A DNA stretch of 64,000 bases from Luteolibacter sp. SL250 (GCF_026625605.1 NZ_CP113054.1:3596001-3660000); one strand, 5' to 3'. Positions 9,976 to 19,003 are shown, numbered from the stretch's first letter. Notes: generated by a model from the sequence alone, not told the origin. Program-made: numbers and translations.

Positions 9976-11016
9976 ATGCTCCAGCAGCGTCACCGCCTGC
10001 CGATGGAGGACATCTCAAACTCAATGGCGTGGCTCGCCCGTGACGATCAAAGCGTGATCGTCGGCCACGGCCCCTTTCAGGAAGTGCGGGAGATTTCCCG
10101 TGGCCAGCCCGCGTTCTACATCCGTGATTTCGCCACACCGGCCGGTGGGGCATGGAAGCTTCCCTCGGCCACGGAATGCCTTCCGCTGGAGGAGTTCCGG
10201 ACACGGTTCCCGGTCACTCCGTTCCATTGCGAATGGAATGCGCCGGACGCGGGACCGTTCTCCACCGTGTTCCAAGAGGTGATGGAGGCCATCCGTGGGG
10301 GACTGTTCGAAAAAACGGTGCCTGTGGTCGTGGAACGGGGGACGGCGGAAAACCCGGGCCCCGCCATCATGGCGGCGATGACCCGCCAGGTCATGCCGCT
10401 CCGGTCGTACGGATGGGTGGACGGTGGGAGTGGCTTCGCCGGTGCCACCCCCGAGCTTCTGCTGTCCCTTTCGGGATCCCGGCTGGAAACCATGGCACTG
10501 GCAGGAACCGCCAAACAGGAAGACAGGGAGGTCTTCGCGGTGGATGAAAAGGAGATCCGCGAGCACGAATACGTGGCGCAGACGCTGGTCTCCAAGCTGC
10601 AGAACCTCGGCCATCCCGTCCGCCAGCAACGCAGGATCCTCGACGTCGGTACCATCGTCCACTTCCTGACCCTGATCGGGATCGACCTCGATAGAGAGGA
10701 AACGCCCTCCAAGCTGGTGGACCTGCTGCACCCGACCCCGGCGCTGGGCCCGCTTCCCCGGACGAAGGAAACGCTCGGCCTGCTGCAGCAATGGAGGAGC
10801 CGGCTCGGCTGTCCGGAGCAGTTCGGAGCCCCGTTCGGCGTTTGGGACGGAGAGCGCTTCGACGCCGTTGTGGCCATCCGTGGCATCTGGTGGAATGCCC
10901 ACGAAGTCCTCCTTCCGGCTGGATGCGGGATCATCGAGGCAAGCCGGTTGGTCAACGAGTGGCGGGAACTCCGTTTGAAACGGGACTCCGTCAAACGGCT
11001 GCTTTCCAAGATCTAA
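9976..11016 (+). CDS. Chorismate-binding enzyme, probable isochorismate synthase
   Basis: Member of the MenF/EntC/PabB/TrpE chorismate-utilising superfamily, 346 residues. Visible blocks are GSGFAGATPELLLSLSG, MALAGTAKQ, the acidic EIREHEYV, LLHPTPALGPLPR and the C-terminal AGCGIIEASRLVNEW with the conserved E-W pair. Overall length and the LAGT and HPTPA blocks favour isochorismate synthase, the first step towards menaquinone, over anthranilate or aminodeoxychorismate synthase, but no other men gene is nearby. Either ATG 9976 or ATG 10003 could be the start. The gene follows yraN by 23 bp and may be cotranscribed with rnhB-yraN. Confidence 0.75.
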   Translation: MLQQRHRLPMEDISNSMAWLARDDQSVIVGHGPFQEVREISRGQPAFYIRDFATPAGGAWKLPSATECLPLEEFRTRFPVTPFHCEWNAPDAGPFSTVFQEVMEAIRGGLFEKTVPVVVERGTAENPGPAIMAAMTRQVMPLRSYGWVDGGSGFAGATPELLLSLSGSRLETMALAGTAKQEDREVFAVDEKEIREHEYVAQTLVSKLQNLGHPVRQQRRILDVGTIVHFLTLIGIDLDREETPSKLVDLLHPTPALGPLPRTKETLGLLQQWRSRLGCPEQFGAPFGVWDGERFDAVVAIRGIWWNAHEVLLPAGCGIIEASRLVNEWRELRLKRDSVKRLLSKI

Positions 11017-11148
11017 AATTTCTCGAGGAAACTTCCACGACAGGAGAGCTATACGCATTTCTCGGGATATCAACTTTGGCCATTTATTAAAAAATATTGA
11101 TAACTGAGCGAATTTACCCCCAAATATGGCCGGAAGTTTCAACGCTGG

Positions 11149-13161
11149 ATGATTCCCCTGATCCGACTTCACCCCCTCACCGGTCTGCTTTCGCTTGCCG
11201 TCATGCTGCTATCCGCGCAGCAGGGTGGAGCCGCAGAGGTGGCCCAGACGTTCCACCCGATCACACATCTGGCCCGCGCTTTCAACAAGGATCTGGTCAA
11301 ACTGGAGGAGCGGGTGACCTGGCTGGAGAGACGGCTCAGCACGCTGGCGACTTACGGCGATGAGAAGTTCCGGACCGCCTTGGGCTTCCGTGCCGGACGG
11401 CTGAAGGCGGACGATCCCGACCCTTCGGTGGTGATGGATCTGGGAAAGGAATATTCCCTCGACACCCTCTACCTGGTACCCTCCCAGCGGGATTCCATAC
11501 GCGGACCGAGCCTGTTCCCCCGCCGGTTCACGATCGAGCTCTCCAACCGTGCCGACTTCGGCCAGCGGATGATTCTCTTCACGTCGGGCACGGATGCCTA
11601 CAAGGGGCAGAACAGCCGGATGATCCGGTTCGCCGCGCGTGGTGCTTCCGCACGTTACATCCGCCTGACCGTCCATCAGGGTCACATGCAGGGCGGCGGC
11701 GATATTTTCGCGCTGTCGGAGTTCATCGCCATTTCGGACGGTGATCCGGTTTCGTTCGGAGCAAAGGTCACCGGCCAGGGAGTCCTCGACATCCCGGGCA
11801 TATGGGCTCCGGAATATCTCACGGATGGGCGGACCCCTCTGGGAATCTGGCAGAGCGGCACCACCACCTCCAGGAACGGCGACGCGGTGCCGGTCACCCA
11901 GGAAGATCCGACGGTGTCGTGGAATCTGGAACTGGAGGAATCCGCCCCTCTGGACCGGATCGTTCTCTTCCCCCATCTGGTTTCACAGATGGTCGATACC
12001 CTGATCCTTCCGGACTCCATCACTTTTGAGATCGAACAGGAGGATGGACCTCCCAAGGTCATCCAGTGGAGCAACCCGATCCCCGGTTCCTCCCAACCCA
12101 CCCCGCTCGTCATCCCGCTGCACCGGATGCAGGGCAAGGGTGTCAGGATCACCGCCGTGACCCCGTGGCGCATGGGGGAGATTTCGATCCAGGGCCTCTC
12201 GGAGATCCAGGTGCGGTCCGAAGGAAAGAACCTGGTGGCCAACAGGCCCGTCACCCGCACCCATGCCGGACAGGAAACGGAGATCACCACTCTGACGGAC
12301 GGCTATTGTGCGGACCGCCAGACCCTGACGGTCTCCACCTGGCTGAACCAACTCCACGAACGCCTCCATCTCGAACACGAGCTCCAGGGCCTCACCCCCA
12401 TCTATCATGCGAGCGCCGCGGAGAGCGAGCTGAACGCGACCTGGGGCTCCGCCATCATGCTCGGACTGACGTTCCTGATTCCGGTGTTCATCGTGGAGCG
12501 CCGCCGCCTGATCAACCGCAACCACCTTGAGAAACTCCGGAAGCGCATCGCTTCCGACCTGCACGACGACATCGGCAGCAACCTAGGCAGCATCTCGCTC
12601 ATCGCCCGGTCGGCACGCAAGGATCTCGTGCGCCTGCACGGACCGGAGGAAGTCGCGGAGGACCTCGGCGAACTGGAAGTCATCGCCCGCGAAAGCTCGC
12701 TCGCCATGCGCGACATCGTCTGGCTGCTGGAACAACGGGCCGACTCCATCGGAGACCTGGTGCAGCGGATGCGGGACACAGCCAACCGCCTGCTCCGCAA
12801 TGTGGAGTACAACCTGGACTGTGATTCCTGCAAAACGGCGACCCGGCTGTCCTTGGACGCGAAGCGCCACCTCTTCCTGTTTTACAAGGAAACGATCCAC
12901 AATATCTTCAAGCACTCGAAGGCAACCCGCGTTTCCCTCCGTCTCTGGGACCAGGATGACAACCTGCTGATGGAGGTGTGTGACAACGGGGTGGGCTTCG
13001 ACACCAACTCAGCCTCCCGCACCTCTCCCGTCCACAAGCTGGAGGAACGCGCGCGCGCGCTGGCCGGCCAGCTCGACATCCTGTCCATCCCGACCAAGGG
13101 CACCAGCATCCGCCTCACCGTCAAGCGTTCCCTCCTCATCGCCACCTCCGCAACATCATGA
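11149..13161 (+). CDS. Sensor histidine kinase (NarL-type) with discoidin-like periplasmic domains
   Basis: Membrane sensor of 670 residues. A signal peptide (1-29) precedes a short coiled coil (about 45-65). Two beta-rich segments (about 70-195 and 205-360) look like F5/8-type-C/discoidin folds (motifs MDLGKEYSLDTLYLVPS and ARYIRLTVHQGHMQGGGDI). A single transmembrane helix (about 434-450) leads to a HisKA_3 domain with His472 in SDLHDDIGSNLGSISL, then a HATPase with EVCDNGVGFD. Discoidin folds usually bind carbohydrate or phospholipid, so an extracellular glycan ligand is plausible (inference). It overlaps the response regulator by 4 bp (ATGA). The 132-bp leader is noticeably AT-richer than its surroundings. 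Confidence 0.85.
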   Translation: MIPLIRLHPLTGLLSLAVMLLSAQQGGAAEVAQTFHPITHLARAFNKDLVKLEERVTWLERRLSTLATYGDEKFRTALGFRAGRLKADDPDPSVVMDLGKEYSLDTLYLVPSQRDSIRGPSLFPRRFTIELSNRADFGQRMILFTSGTDAYKGQNSRMIRFAARGASARYIRLTVHQGHMQGGGDIFALSEFIAISDGDPVSFGAKVTGQGVLDIPGIWAPEYLTDGRTPLGIWQSGTTTSRNGDAVPVTQEDPTVSWNLELEESAPLDRIVLFPHLVSQMVDTLILPDSITFEIEQEDGPPKVIQWSNPIPGSSQPTPLVIPLHRMQGKGVRITAVTPWRMGEISIQGLSEIQVRSEGKNLVANRPVTRTHAGQETEITTLTDGYCADRQTLTVSTWLNQLHERLHLEHELQGLTPIYHASAAESELNATWGSAIMLGLTFLIPVFIVERRRLINRNHLEKLRKRIASDLHDDIGSNLGSISLIARSARKDLVRLHGPEEVAEDLGELEVIARESSLAMRDIVWLLEQRADSIGDLVQRMRDTANRLLRNVEYNLDCDSCKTATRLSLDAKRHLFLFYKETIHNIFKHSKATRVSLRLWDQDDNLLMEVCDNGVGFDTNSASRTSPVHKLEERARALAGQLDILSIPTKGTSIRLTVKRSLLIATSATS

Positions 13162-13811
13162 GCAAGCCTGAAACCACCGCCAAGATCTGGATCCTCGAAG
13201 ATCATGAGGCATTCGCCAAGCAGGTGCGGCGCATGCTCAATGCCGAGGACGACATGGAGTGCCCCTACCACTTCAACCACCCGGACGATCTGTTCGACAA
13301 GCTGCGCTTCAGCAACGAGCGTCCGGACATCATGCTCCTCGACCTAGGCCTTCCCCGCAGGGACGGACTGGAGGTGCTGGGGGAACTGCGCACCGCCCTG
13401 CCGGATGTGAAGGTGGTGATCCTTTCCTCCTTCGACGACCGTGAGCGGGTCTACCGCGCCATCTGCAACGGGGCGGCGGGTTATCTTCTCAAGACGGCGG
13501 ACCCGGATGAGATCATCTCCGGCATCCGCGAGGTGATCAACGGAGCCGCGGCGCTCAGCGGTTCACTGGCCAAAATGATCCTCCAGGGTTTCGCGAACCA
13601 TGGCCCGGTGCAGCAGATCGAGCAGCTCACCGCCCGTGAGGAGGATGTGCTGCGTTACTTGGTCCGGGGACTCATCAAAAAGGAGATCGCCGACGAACTT
13701 TCGATCTCCCAGCACACCGTGGACATGCACCTGCGTGCGGTGTACCGCAAGCTGCACGTCCGCTCACAGACGGAAGCCGTCTCCAAGGCGCTGCGCCAGG
13801 GGATTGTCTGA
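13158..13811 (+). CDS. Response regulator, NarL/LuxR family
   Basis: Partner of the preceding kinase, 217 residues. The receiver domain (about 8-125) has the acidic pair (LEDHEAF), phospho-acceptor Asp in IMLLDLGLP, Thr/Ser switch in VVILSSFDD and Lys in YLLKTADP. The C-terminal LuxR-type helix-turn-helix is LTAREEDVLRYLVRGL followed by KEIADELSISQHTVDMHL. The 4-bp ATGA overlap with the kinase gene fixes the start and supports a cognate pair. Targets cannot be read from the sequence. Confidence 0.95.
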   Translation: MSKPETTAKIWILEDHEAFAKQVRRMLNAEDDMECPYHFNHPDDLFDKLRFSNERPDIMLLDLGLPRRDGLEVLGELRTALPDVKVVILSSFDDRERVYRAICNGAAGYLLKTADPDEIISGIREVINGAAALSGSLAKMILQGFANHGPVQQIEQLTAREEDVLRYLVRGLIKKEIADELSISQHTVDMHLRAVYRKLHVRSQTEAVSKALRQGIV

Positions 13812-13857
13812 GCCATTTGGAACGGGAATTCAGCCCCTTCCGGAGCTTGATGCGCTT

Positions 13858-13888
13858 GCGAAGCCAAGCGGACTGAAGTCCGCGCTCC
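13858..13888. repeat. Dispersed palindromic repeat, copy A (single arm)
   Basis: A 31-bp sequence containing the palindromic core GCGGACTGAAGTCCGC. The identical 31 bp recurs in inverse orientation at 41942-41972, 28 kb away. It lies just downstream of the response regulator stop and upstream of a terminator, in non-coding sequence. It behaves like a REP-type element. Confidence 0.8.
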
Positions 13889-13909
13889 GGTCCTGGTGAG
13901 GCCCGGATA

Positions 13910-13952
13910 TTACCAAAGAAAAAGCCCCGGCTGCATGCGCAACCGGGGCTTT
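13910..13952 (-). terminator. Rho-independent terminator of rplI
   Basis: AAAGCCCCGG (13921-13930) pairs perfectly with CCGGGGCTTT (13943-13952) around a 12-nt loop. Read on the minus strand the hairpin is followed by a T-rich tract (TTTTTCTTTGG). It lies 25 bp beyond the rplI stop. It may also stop transcripts from the convergent response regulator, although the plus-strand T tract is short. Confidence 0.85.
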
Positions 13953-13976
13953 CTGAAATTCAATCTTCCGGAGGGA

Positions 13977-14450
13977 TCAGCCTTCGGCTTCCTCTTCCTC
14001 ACCAGCCTCGACGTTGATGACGAGGGTGGCGGTGACCTGCGGGTGCAGGCGGATTTCGACTTCGGTCTTGCCGGACTTCTTGACCGGCTTCTCGAGCTCG
14101 ATGGCGTGGCGGTCGATGACGATGCCTGCGGCTTCGAGTTCCTTGTGGATGTCGATGTTGGTGACGGAGCCGAACGCCTTGCCACCTTGGCCGGTGGAGA
14201 GGGTGAACTTCGGCTTCAGCTTGGAGATCTTGGTGGCGACTTCCTGGGCGGCGGAAAGCTCTTCGGCTTCGCGGCGTGCGCGCTCGGACTTGAGGGCCTC
14301 GAGGTGGCGGAGGTTGGACTTGCTGGCCTCATAGGCCTTGCCTTGCGGGATCAGGAAGTTGCGGGCATAGCCAGCGCGGACTTTGACGACATCGGCTTCT
14401 GCGCCAAGGCCTTCGATTTTTTCTTTGAGAATGACTTGTGCGTTGGCCAT
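13977..14450 (-). CDS. rplI: 50S ribosomal protein L9 (bL9)
   Basis: Large-subunit protein of 157 residues. The N-terminal 23S-rRNA-binding domain has VKVRAGYARNFLIPQGKA, joined by a long helix rich in Arg/Glu (ERARREAEELSAAQEVA) to the C-terminal domain. The C-terminus carries an acidic tail (AGEEEEAEG) not present in E. coli L9. The true start is ATG 14450 (MANAQVILKEKIEGLG); the frame is open further upstream but without family similarity. It is a single transcription unit here, separate from rpsR and rpmG. Confidence 0.96.
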   Translation of the reverse strand: MANAQVILKEKIEGLGAEADVVKVRAGYARNFLIPQGKAYEASKSNLRHLEALKSERARREAEELSAAQEVATKISKLKPKFTLSTGQGGKAFGSVTNIDIHKELEAAGIVIDRHAIELEKPVKKSGKTEVEIRLHPQVTATLVINVEAGEEEEAEG

Positions 14451-14622
14451 GGGAAAAATCAGGTCTGAGGTTCGTTTGGGGGCGGCGTTGTGGAGGAACC
14501 GGCCCACCGAGTCAAGAAGAATGGGCCGCATTCGGTTGATCCGGTGATTTATTTGGTTCTCCGGACCATCCACCTTCCTGGGAAGATGCTGGCGGATCCG
14601 CCGATCCGTGCCAGAATCCTCC

Positions 14623-15381
14623 ATGCGCCACCGAACCCCAGCCCCGTTCCAGGAACGGGTGGAGATGCTGATTCCTCCGTTGCCGTGGGACCGCCAGGCC
14701 CATCGGGGTCCGGAGACCGGCGCGGAAAAGGTGGTTCTGCTCCACGGACTGGGACGCAGTTGGAGGGCGATGAACCCCCTCGCACGGAAGCTGCAGCAGG
14801 CCGGTTTCTCCACGTTGAATCTCCCCTATCCCTCGCTGGTGAAGCCACTGGACTGGATCCTGGACCACGTGGACGCCCAGGTGGCGGGCTTCGCGGAGGG
14901 CGGACGGGTCCACTTCGTGACCCATTCCCTGGGTGGCATCGTCACCCGGATGTTGCTGGAGCGGGAACACCACTGGGCCGCGGGACGGCTGGTGATGATG
15001 GCTCCCCCCAGTTCCGGCAGTGAGATCATCGACTGGGCGTCACGCAGGGTGATGTTCCGCCCGTTCCTTTCCTCCGCGGCGAGGGCGCTGGCCAGCGACG
15101 CCCTGCAGGCGCGGCTCGCCGGCCTCCGCCAGGATCAGGAAGCGCTGGTCATCATGGGCAACCGGTCCTCCATCCCCTTTTTCCGGCGGCTGCTGGATGA
15201 GGACAACGACGGCATTGTTTCGTCAAACCGTGGACGGGTGGACGGCTTGAAGGGCTTCTCGGTGGTGGATGCGGACCACACGTTCATCCAGATCCACCCG
15301 GAGGCCGTGCGGCAGACCATCGATTTCCTGAGGGAGGGCAGATGCCCCGGCACGCTCAGCGGGGAATCGGCCGTTTCATGA
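14623..15381 (+). CDS. Alpha/beta hydrolase, lipase/esterase-like
   Basis: Probable serine hydrolase of about 252 residues. The oxyanion motif HGLG (about 41-44) and nucleophile elbow THSLGG (Ser102) resemble triacylglycerol lipases. Candidate Asp196 in EDNDGIV and His219 in DADHTF complete the triad. There is no signal peptide, so it is probably cytoplasmic, unlike secreted lipases. The start could be GTG 14608 or ATG 14623; the ATG is preferred. Its last 26 bp overlap the end of the convergent secreted-protein gene. The substrate is unknown. Confidence 0.8.
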   Translation: MRHRTPAPFQERVEMLIPPLPWDRQAHRGPETGAEKVVLLHGLGRSWRAMNPLARKLQQAGFSTLNLPYPSLVKPLDWILDHVDAQVAGFAEGGRVHFVTHSLGGIVTRMLLEREHHWAAGRLVMMAPPSSGSEIIDWASRRVMFRPFLSSAARALASDALQARLAGLRQDQEALVIMGNRSSIPFFRRLLDEDNDGIVSSNRGRVDGLKGFSVVDADHTFIQIHPEAVRQTIDFLREGRCPGTLSGESAVS

Positions 15382-16219
15382 ATTCCTCATCCCGCAGCTT
15401 GCGGAGGTACTCCAGGTATCTCCGCTGCGCCTCGATGTCGGGATCATTCGCGGCGACCTGGCTGCCGTATTTTTTCCACGGCCCGTAGGGCACCTGCCCG
15501 GCTTCGACGAAGCGCCAGTGGACCTTTTCCCCGGACCGGAGGCCGAAGAAGTCCCTGACGGAAGGAGAGAGATCGATGCCCGCCGCGCCGTTCTGCTTGG
15601 TCTTCGGTGGTTTGTTGCCGAACACGTATTCCCAGTCGTCCGTGACCCACGGTCCGCAGTCCTCCCACTGGGCGTAGCAACTGCGGCCCTTGTGGAAAAT
15701 CTGGATCCACCTCCCCTTGCAGACCGTCTTTCCGGGCAGGGGCCTCATGCGGGAGAACCAGGGAATGATCCGGGAAGCCTCCGGCTTGTGGGTGTTGTAG
15801 TTGACCACGTCGTTGTAGGGCAACGCGATGTAGAAGGGATTGAGCTTCGGGATGAACGCCTTCGGGCGGAACTCCCCGGTGGTGTGGTTGGCGATGCGGT
15901 TCTCCGGGTTCGGATCATCATAGCCGCCGAAGTTGATGGCCCAGGCGACATCCCAGGACGACTTGCAGTTCGGCGTGGGGTTGTTCTGCGTGGGTTGCTC
16001 ACCGATCCAGAAGATGGTGGAGGTGACGTGCGTTTTCCACGGATAGACCGTGCGGGTGACCGGTTCCGGCGGACGGATCTGCCCGGTGGGAGGGGCAGGT
16101 GCCCGTGCCCCGGTAGGAACCGTCACTTTCGGCATCCCAGGGCTCTGGGCACGCAGGTCTCCTGTCACCGACAAGGGTGACACGACGAGGAGAACCGTGG
16201 GGACGAAAAACCGGGGCAT
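15356..16219 (-). CDS. Secreted protein with possible double-psi beta-barrel domain
   Basis: A 287-residue protein with an N-terminal signal peptide (MPRFFVPTVLLVV, then Pro-rich linker) starting at ATG 16219. The C-terminal half contains CYAQWEDCGPW and GAAGIDLSPSVRDFFGL. This pairing resembles RlpA/expansin-type double-psi barrels, in which a D-x-G-P-x-x loop precedes I-D-L-S. The family is not certain. Four cysteines suggest disulfides outside the cytoplasm. It is divergent from no gene; galK lies upstream on the same strand. A cell-wall or polysaccharide role would be inference. Confidence 0.7.
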   Translation of the reverse strand: MPRFFVPTVLLVVSPLSVTGDLRAQSPGMPKVTVPTGARAPAPPTGQIRPPEPVTRTVYPWKTHVTSTIFWIGEQPTQNNPTPNCKSSWDVAWAINFGGYDDPNPENRIANHTTGEFRPKAFIPKLNPFYIALPYNDVVNYNTHKPEASRIIPWFSRMRPLPGKTVCKGRWIQIFHKGRSCYAQWEDCGPWVTDDWEYVFGNKPPKTKQNGAAGIDLSPSVRDFFGLRSGEKVHWRFVEAGQVPYGPWKKYGSQVAANDPDIEAQRRYLEYLRKLRDEEFMKRPIPR

Positions 16220-16340
16220 GCGGACGCGGTGCTTTTTGGCAAGGGGGCCGAACTTCGCGCAGTCTCCCCCAATCCCGCCGCGTGGCAAGCAAAAGTCCAG
16301 CCGTCCACCCATGCGCCGGCCTCCATCCCCCAACTCCCCG

Positions 16341-17519
16341 TCAGCCCACCAGATGGGCGCCCATGGCGGGGCGGGAGGCGAAGATCTGTGGCTGGATACC
16401 CGTGGCCTCGGCATAGCGGGAGGCCAGGATCTCGGCGATCTCCGCAGCCCTGCCGGACTCGCAGAGGGTGACGGTGGAACCGCCGAAGCCGCCACCGGTC
16501 ATCCGGCTGCCGATGACGCCGCCGTTGCGGCCGATGGAGCGGGCGATGTCCACCATCACGTCCAGTTCCTCACAGGAAACCTCGAAGTCATTCCGCAGGG
16601 AGTCATGGCTGGCGGCCATGAGCGGCCCCAGCGTTTCGAAGTCATTCCGGGAAAGCGCGGCGGCTGCGGCAACGGTGCGGGCGATCTCGCTGACCACGTG
16701 GCGGGCGCGGCGGTTCACCGGATCCCCCATGGCTTCCCAGTTGGCGAGCACGTCCGCTTCCGTGACATCCCGCCATGACGCCTTGCCCAGGATGGCCAGC
16801 GCCTCCTCCGTTTGCTTCCGGCGGGTGGCGTAGCCGCCGTCCGTCAGCGCGTGGTGGGCCATGGTGTTGGAAATGATGACGGTGAGGTCGGGATTTTCAA
16901 AGGGCACCAGCTCCGGTTCCTCCGACCGGCAGTCGATGAGGACGAGCCGGTTCGGTCTGCCGAAGGCGGAGGCGAACTGGTCCATGACGCCACACGGGAC
17001 CCCGGCGAAGTCATGCTCCGCCTTCTGGCAGAGCAGCGCCTTTTCCTTCGTGTCCAGGACGGTGTCGAGAAGCCCCTCGAGGAAGGTGGCCATGGCGCAT
17101 TCCAGTGCGGCGGAGGAGGAAAGCCCCGCGCCGCCCGGCACGGAGGAAAGGATGAAGGCATCGAACCCGGGGATGACATGGCCGCGGTCCTGGAAGCCGC
17201 GGATGACGCCGCGGAGATAGTCCGACCACGTGGGTTCCCCTCGCTCCACGGGTTCCTCCGCAGGGATGATGACAGTCTGCCGGTTCAGCGCGGTGGCCAG
17301 ACGGATCTCCCGTGTTCCGTTCGCCGTTCCGACGATGACCACATGGCGGTCGATGGCGAAAGGCAGCACGAAGCCATCGCAGTAGTCGATGTGTTCGCCG
17401 ATCAGGTTGACCCGGCCGGGTGCGGCGGCGGTCACCGTGGCCTGGGCGTTGAAGCGGTCCAGCAGCCCCTTCGTGGCATCGGAGACGAGGTCGGAAAGGT
17501 CTGGGTTGAGCTGCAGCAT
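16341..17519 (-). CDS. galK: Galactokinase
   Basis: Phosphorylates galactose to galactose-1-phosphate (Leloir pathway), cytoplasmic, GHMP kinase fold, 392 residues. The galactokinase signature GRVNLIGEHIDYCDGFVLP is present, as is the ATP-binding GGAGLSSSAALECA. PCGVMDQFASAFG holds the catalytic Asp, and GSRMTGGGFGGSTV is the third GHMP motif. No galT, galE or sugar transporter lies nearby, so the gene is genetically isolated here. The start ATG 17519 gives a normal N-terminus. Confidence 0.97.
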   Translation of the reverse strand: MLQLNPDLSDLVSDATKGLLDRFNAQATVTAAAPGRVNLIGEHIDYCDGFVLPFAIDRHVVIVGTANGTREIRLATALNRQTVIIPAEEPVERGEPTWSDYLRGVIRGFQDRGHVIPGFDAFILSSVPGGAGLSSSAALECAMATFLEGLLDTVLDTKEKALLCQKAEHDFAGVPCGVMDQFASAFGRPNRLVLIDCRSEEPELVPFENPDLTVIISNTMAHHALTDGGYATRRKQTEEALAILGKASWRDVTEADVLANWEAMGDPVNRRARHVVSEIARTVAAAAALSRNDFETLGPLMAASHDSLRNDFEVSCEELDVMVDIARSIGRNGGVIGSRMTGGGFGGSTVTLCESGRAAEIAEILASRYAEATGIQPQIFASRPAMGAHLVG

Positions 17520-17865
17520 GCGCCAGCGAACACCATGGACACGCCCGGGACAACCGCAGAGTTCCCCCGCCCCAAGCCCATCTCATTTTGGAACTGTCGG
17601 GACGTTTGTCGGCTTGTTCCAGGAAATCCGAACCGCGAATGAACACCAATGGACGCGAATTTACCGTGAATCAGGATCGGGTGGTGATGCCTTCCAACCG
17701 GAGAATCCCCGCTCCACCCCGAATACGGCATCAGCCCACCTTCCATTCGTGTCTATTCGCGTTCATTCGCGGTTGAATTCCCGAAATGAGGCTGCCCTGT
17801 CCCCCCGCCCCATCCCCCCACGATCCGCCCTTGCGGGTGGCCGGGCATCTGCTAGGTAAAGCGCA
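17520..17865. other. Intergenic region with an inverted-repeat pair
   Basis: The 346 bp between divergent galK and argA hold no credible gene. They contain the inverted repeat described separately (17631-17774) and, presumably, both promoters. Short open frames here follow the repeat sequence and are not gene-like. Confidence 0.6.
17631..17774. repeat. Inverted pair of an ATTCGCG-type repeat
   Basis: Two 30-bp arms, 17631-17660 (starting AACCGCGAATGAAC) and 17745-17774 (its reverse complement ending TTCATTCGCGGTT), match at 26 of 30 positions and enclose 84 bp. Each arm is built from GCGAATNNAC-like units. No open frame or transposase accompanies it, so it looks like a small non-autonomous element. 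Confidence 0.75.
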
Positions 17866-18948
17866 GTGGCCCAACAGAGCAACGTCCGCGAGGTTCTCCA
17901 GTACATTCCCCAGTTCCGCGGGAAGACCTTCCTCGTACTCATCGAGGCCGGACTGCTGCCGGAACCTGCCATCGCGGAAACGCTGCTGGATCTGGCCGTG
18001 CTGGAGGATCTGGGGGTGAAGCTGGTGCTCGCCGTGCTGGGCGGGGACCTGAAGGACCTCTACGACTGGACACTGGAGTGCGAGATCATGTCCGCGCGGG
18101 TCCTGAAGCCCATCACCGATCCGGGTGCGGTCAAGGACACGCTGGATATCCTGGCGCGTGGCCAGTCGGTGGTGATCGACGCCTCCTCGACCAGCCCGCT
18201 GGCGCCGGCGGTGGTGGACTTCGCCAAGGGCATCGGCGTGACGAAGGTCATCGCCCTTCTGGAGGAAGCGCTGCTCATCAATGGCGCTCCGGCCCATGCC
18301 ATCCGCGCGGCGGATGCGCTGGCCCTCACGGAACAGACGGACGGCCCGGGAGTGGAACTGCTCCACGCCGCGGCGGAAGCGTGCAACCGCGGCATCCCCC
18401 GGGTGCATGTGCTCAACGGACGCCGCCAGGGTGTGCTGGTGGACGAACTTTTCTCCAACGAAGGCGTGGGCACCATGATCCACGCGGACAGCTACCGGAT
18501 CATCCGCCCGCTGCGGGAGGAGGACATTCCGGAACTGCTGGGCATGATCGGCCGCAGCGTGCGCAGGACGAAACTGGTCGCCCGCACGTACGAGGACCTC
18601 CAGTCGAAGATCAACGACTTCCGCGTCATGACCATCGACGACAACGTCGTCGGCTGTGTGGCGCTGCATGAGTACCGGGAGGAAGACACCGCGGAGGTGG
18701 CCTGCCTGTATGTGAAGCAAGCGCACGAGGGCCGGGGCTACGGCGTGGAGCTGGTGCGGCATGCGGAGGACATGGCCCGGGAAAGGAAGATCCCGCGCGT
18801 CTTCGCGCTGACGAACAGGGCGGCGGATTTCTTCTCAACCCGGCTGGGCTACAGCGCCGCCACGGTGGAGGATCTGCCGGAGAAGCGGCGTGAACAGTTC
18901 GAGGCCAGCGGCCGGGACTCGCTGGTGTTTTCGCTGGAACTGGACTGA
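17866..18948 (+). CDS. argA: Amino-acid N-acetyltransferase (N-acetylglutamate synthase)
   Basis: Probable first enzyme of arginine biosynthesis (acetyl-CoA + glutamate to N-acetylglutamate). Of 360 residues, the N-terminal two thirds (about 10-205) resemble the amino-acid-kinase-like domain of ArgA, beginning QYIPQFRGKTFLVLIEAG. The last third (about 208-358) is a GNAT acetyltransferase domain with the acetyl-CoA loop HEGRGYGVELV and ALTNRAADFF. The kinase-like part is shorter than in E. coli ArgA (443 residues), and the usual K-x-G-G motif after RGKTF is absent. The start is GTG 17866. No other arg genes are adjacent. Confidence 0.82.
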   Translation: MAQQSNVREVLQYIPQFRGKTFLVLIEAGLLPEPAIAETLLDLAVLEDLGVKLVLAVLGGDLKDLYDWTLECEIMSARVLKPITDPGAVKDTLDILARGQSVVIDASSTSPLAPAVVDFAKGIGVTKVIALLEEALLINGAPAHAIRAADALALTEQTDGPGVELLHAAAEACNRGIPRVHVLNGRRQGVLVDELFSNEGVGTMIHADSYRIIRPLREEDIPELLGMIGRSVRRTKLVARTYEDLQSKINDFRVMTIDDNVVGCVALHEYREEDTAEVACLYVKQAHEGRGYGVELVRHAEDMARERKIPRVFALTNRAADFFSTRLGYSAATVEDLPEKRREQFEASGRDSLVFSLELD

Positions 18949-19003
18949 GGGAATGCCTTCCCCGTAATTCGGAATCAGCGAGATATCGGAAACATTCGAT
19001 ACC

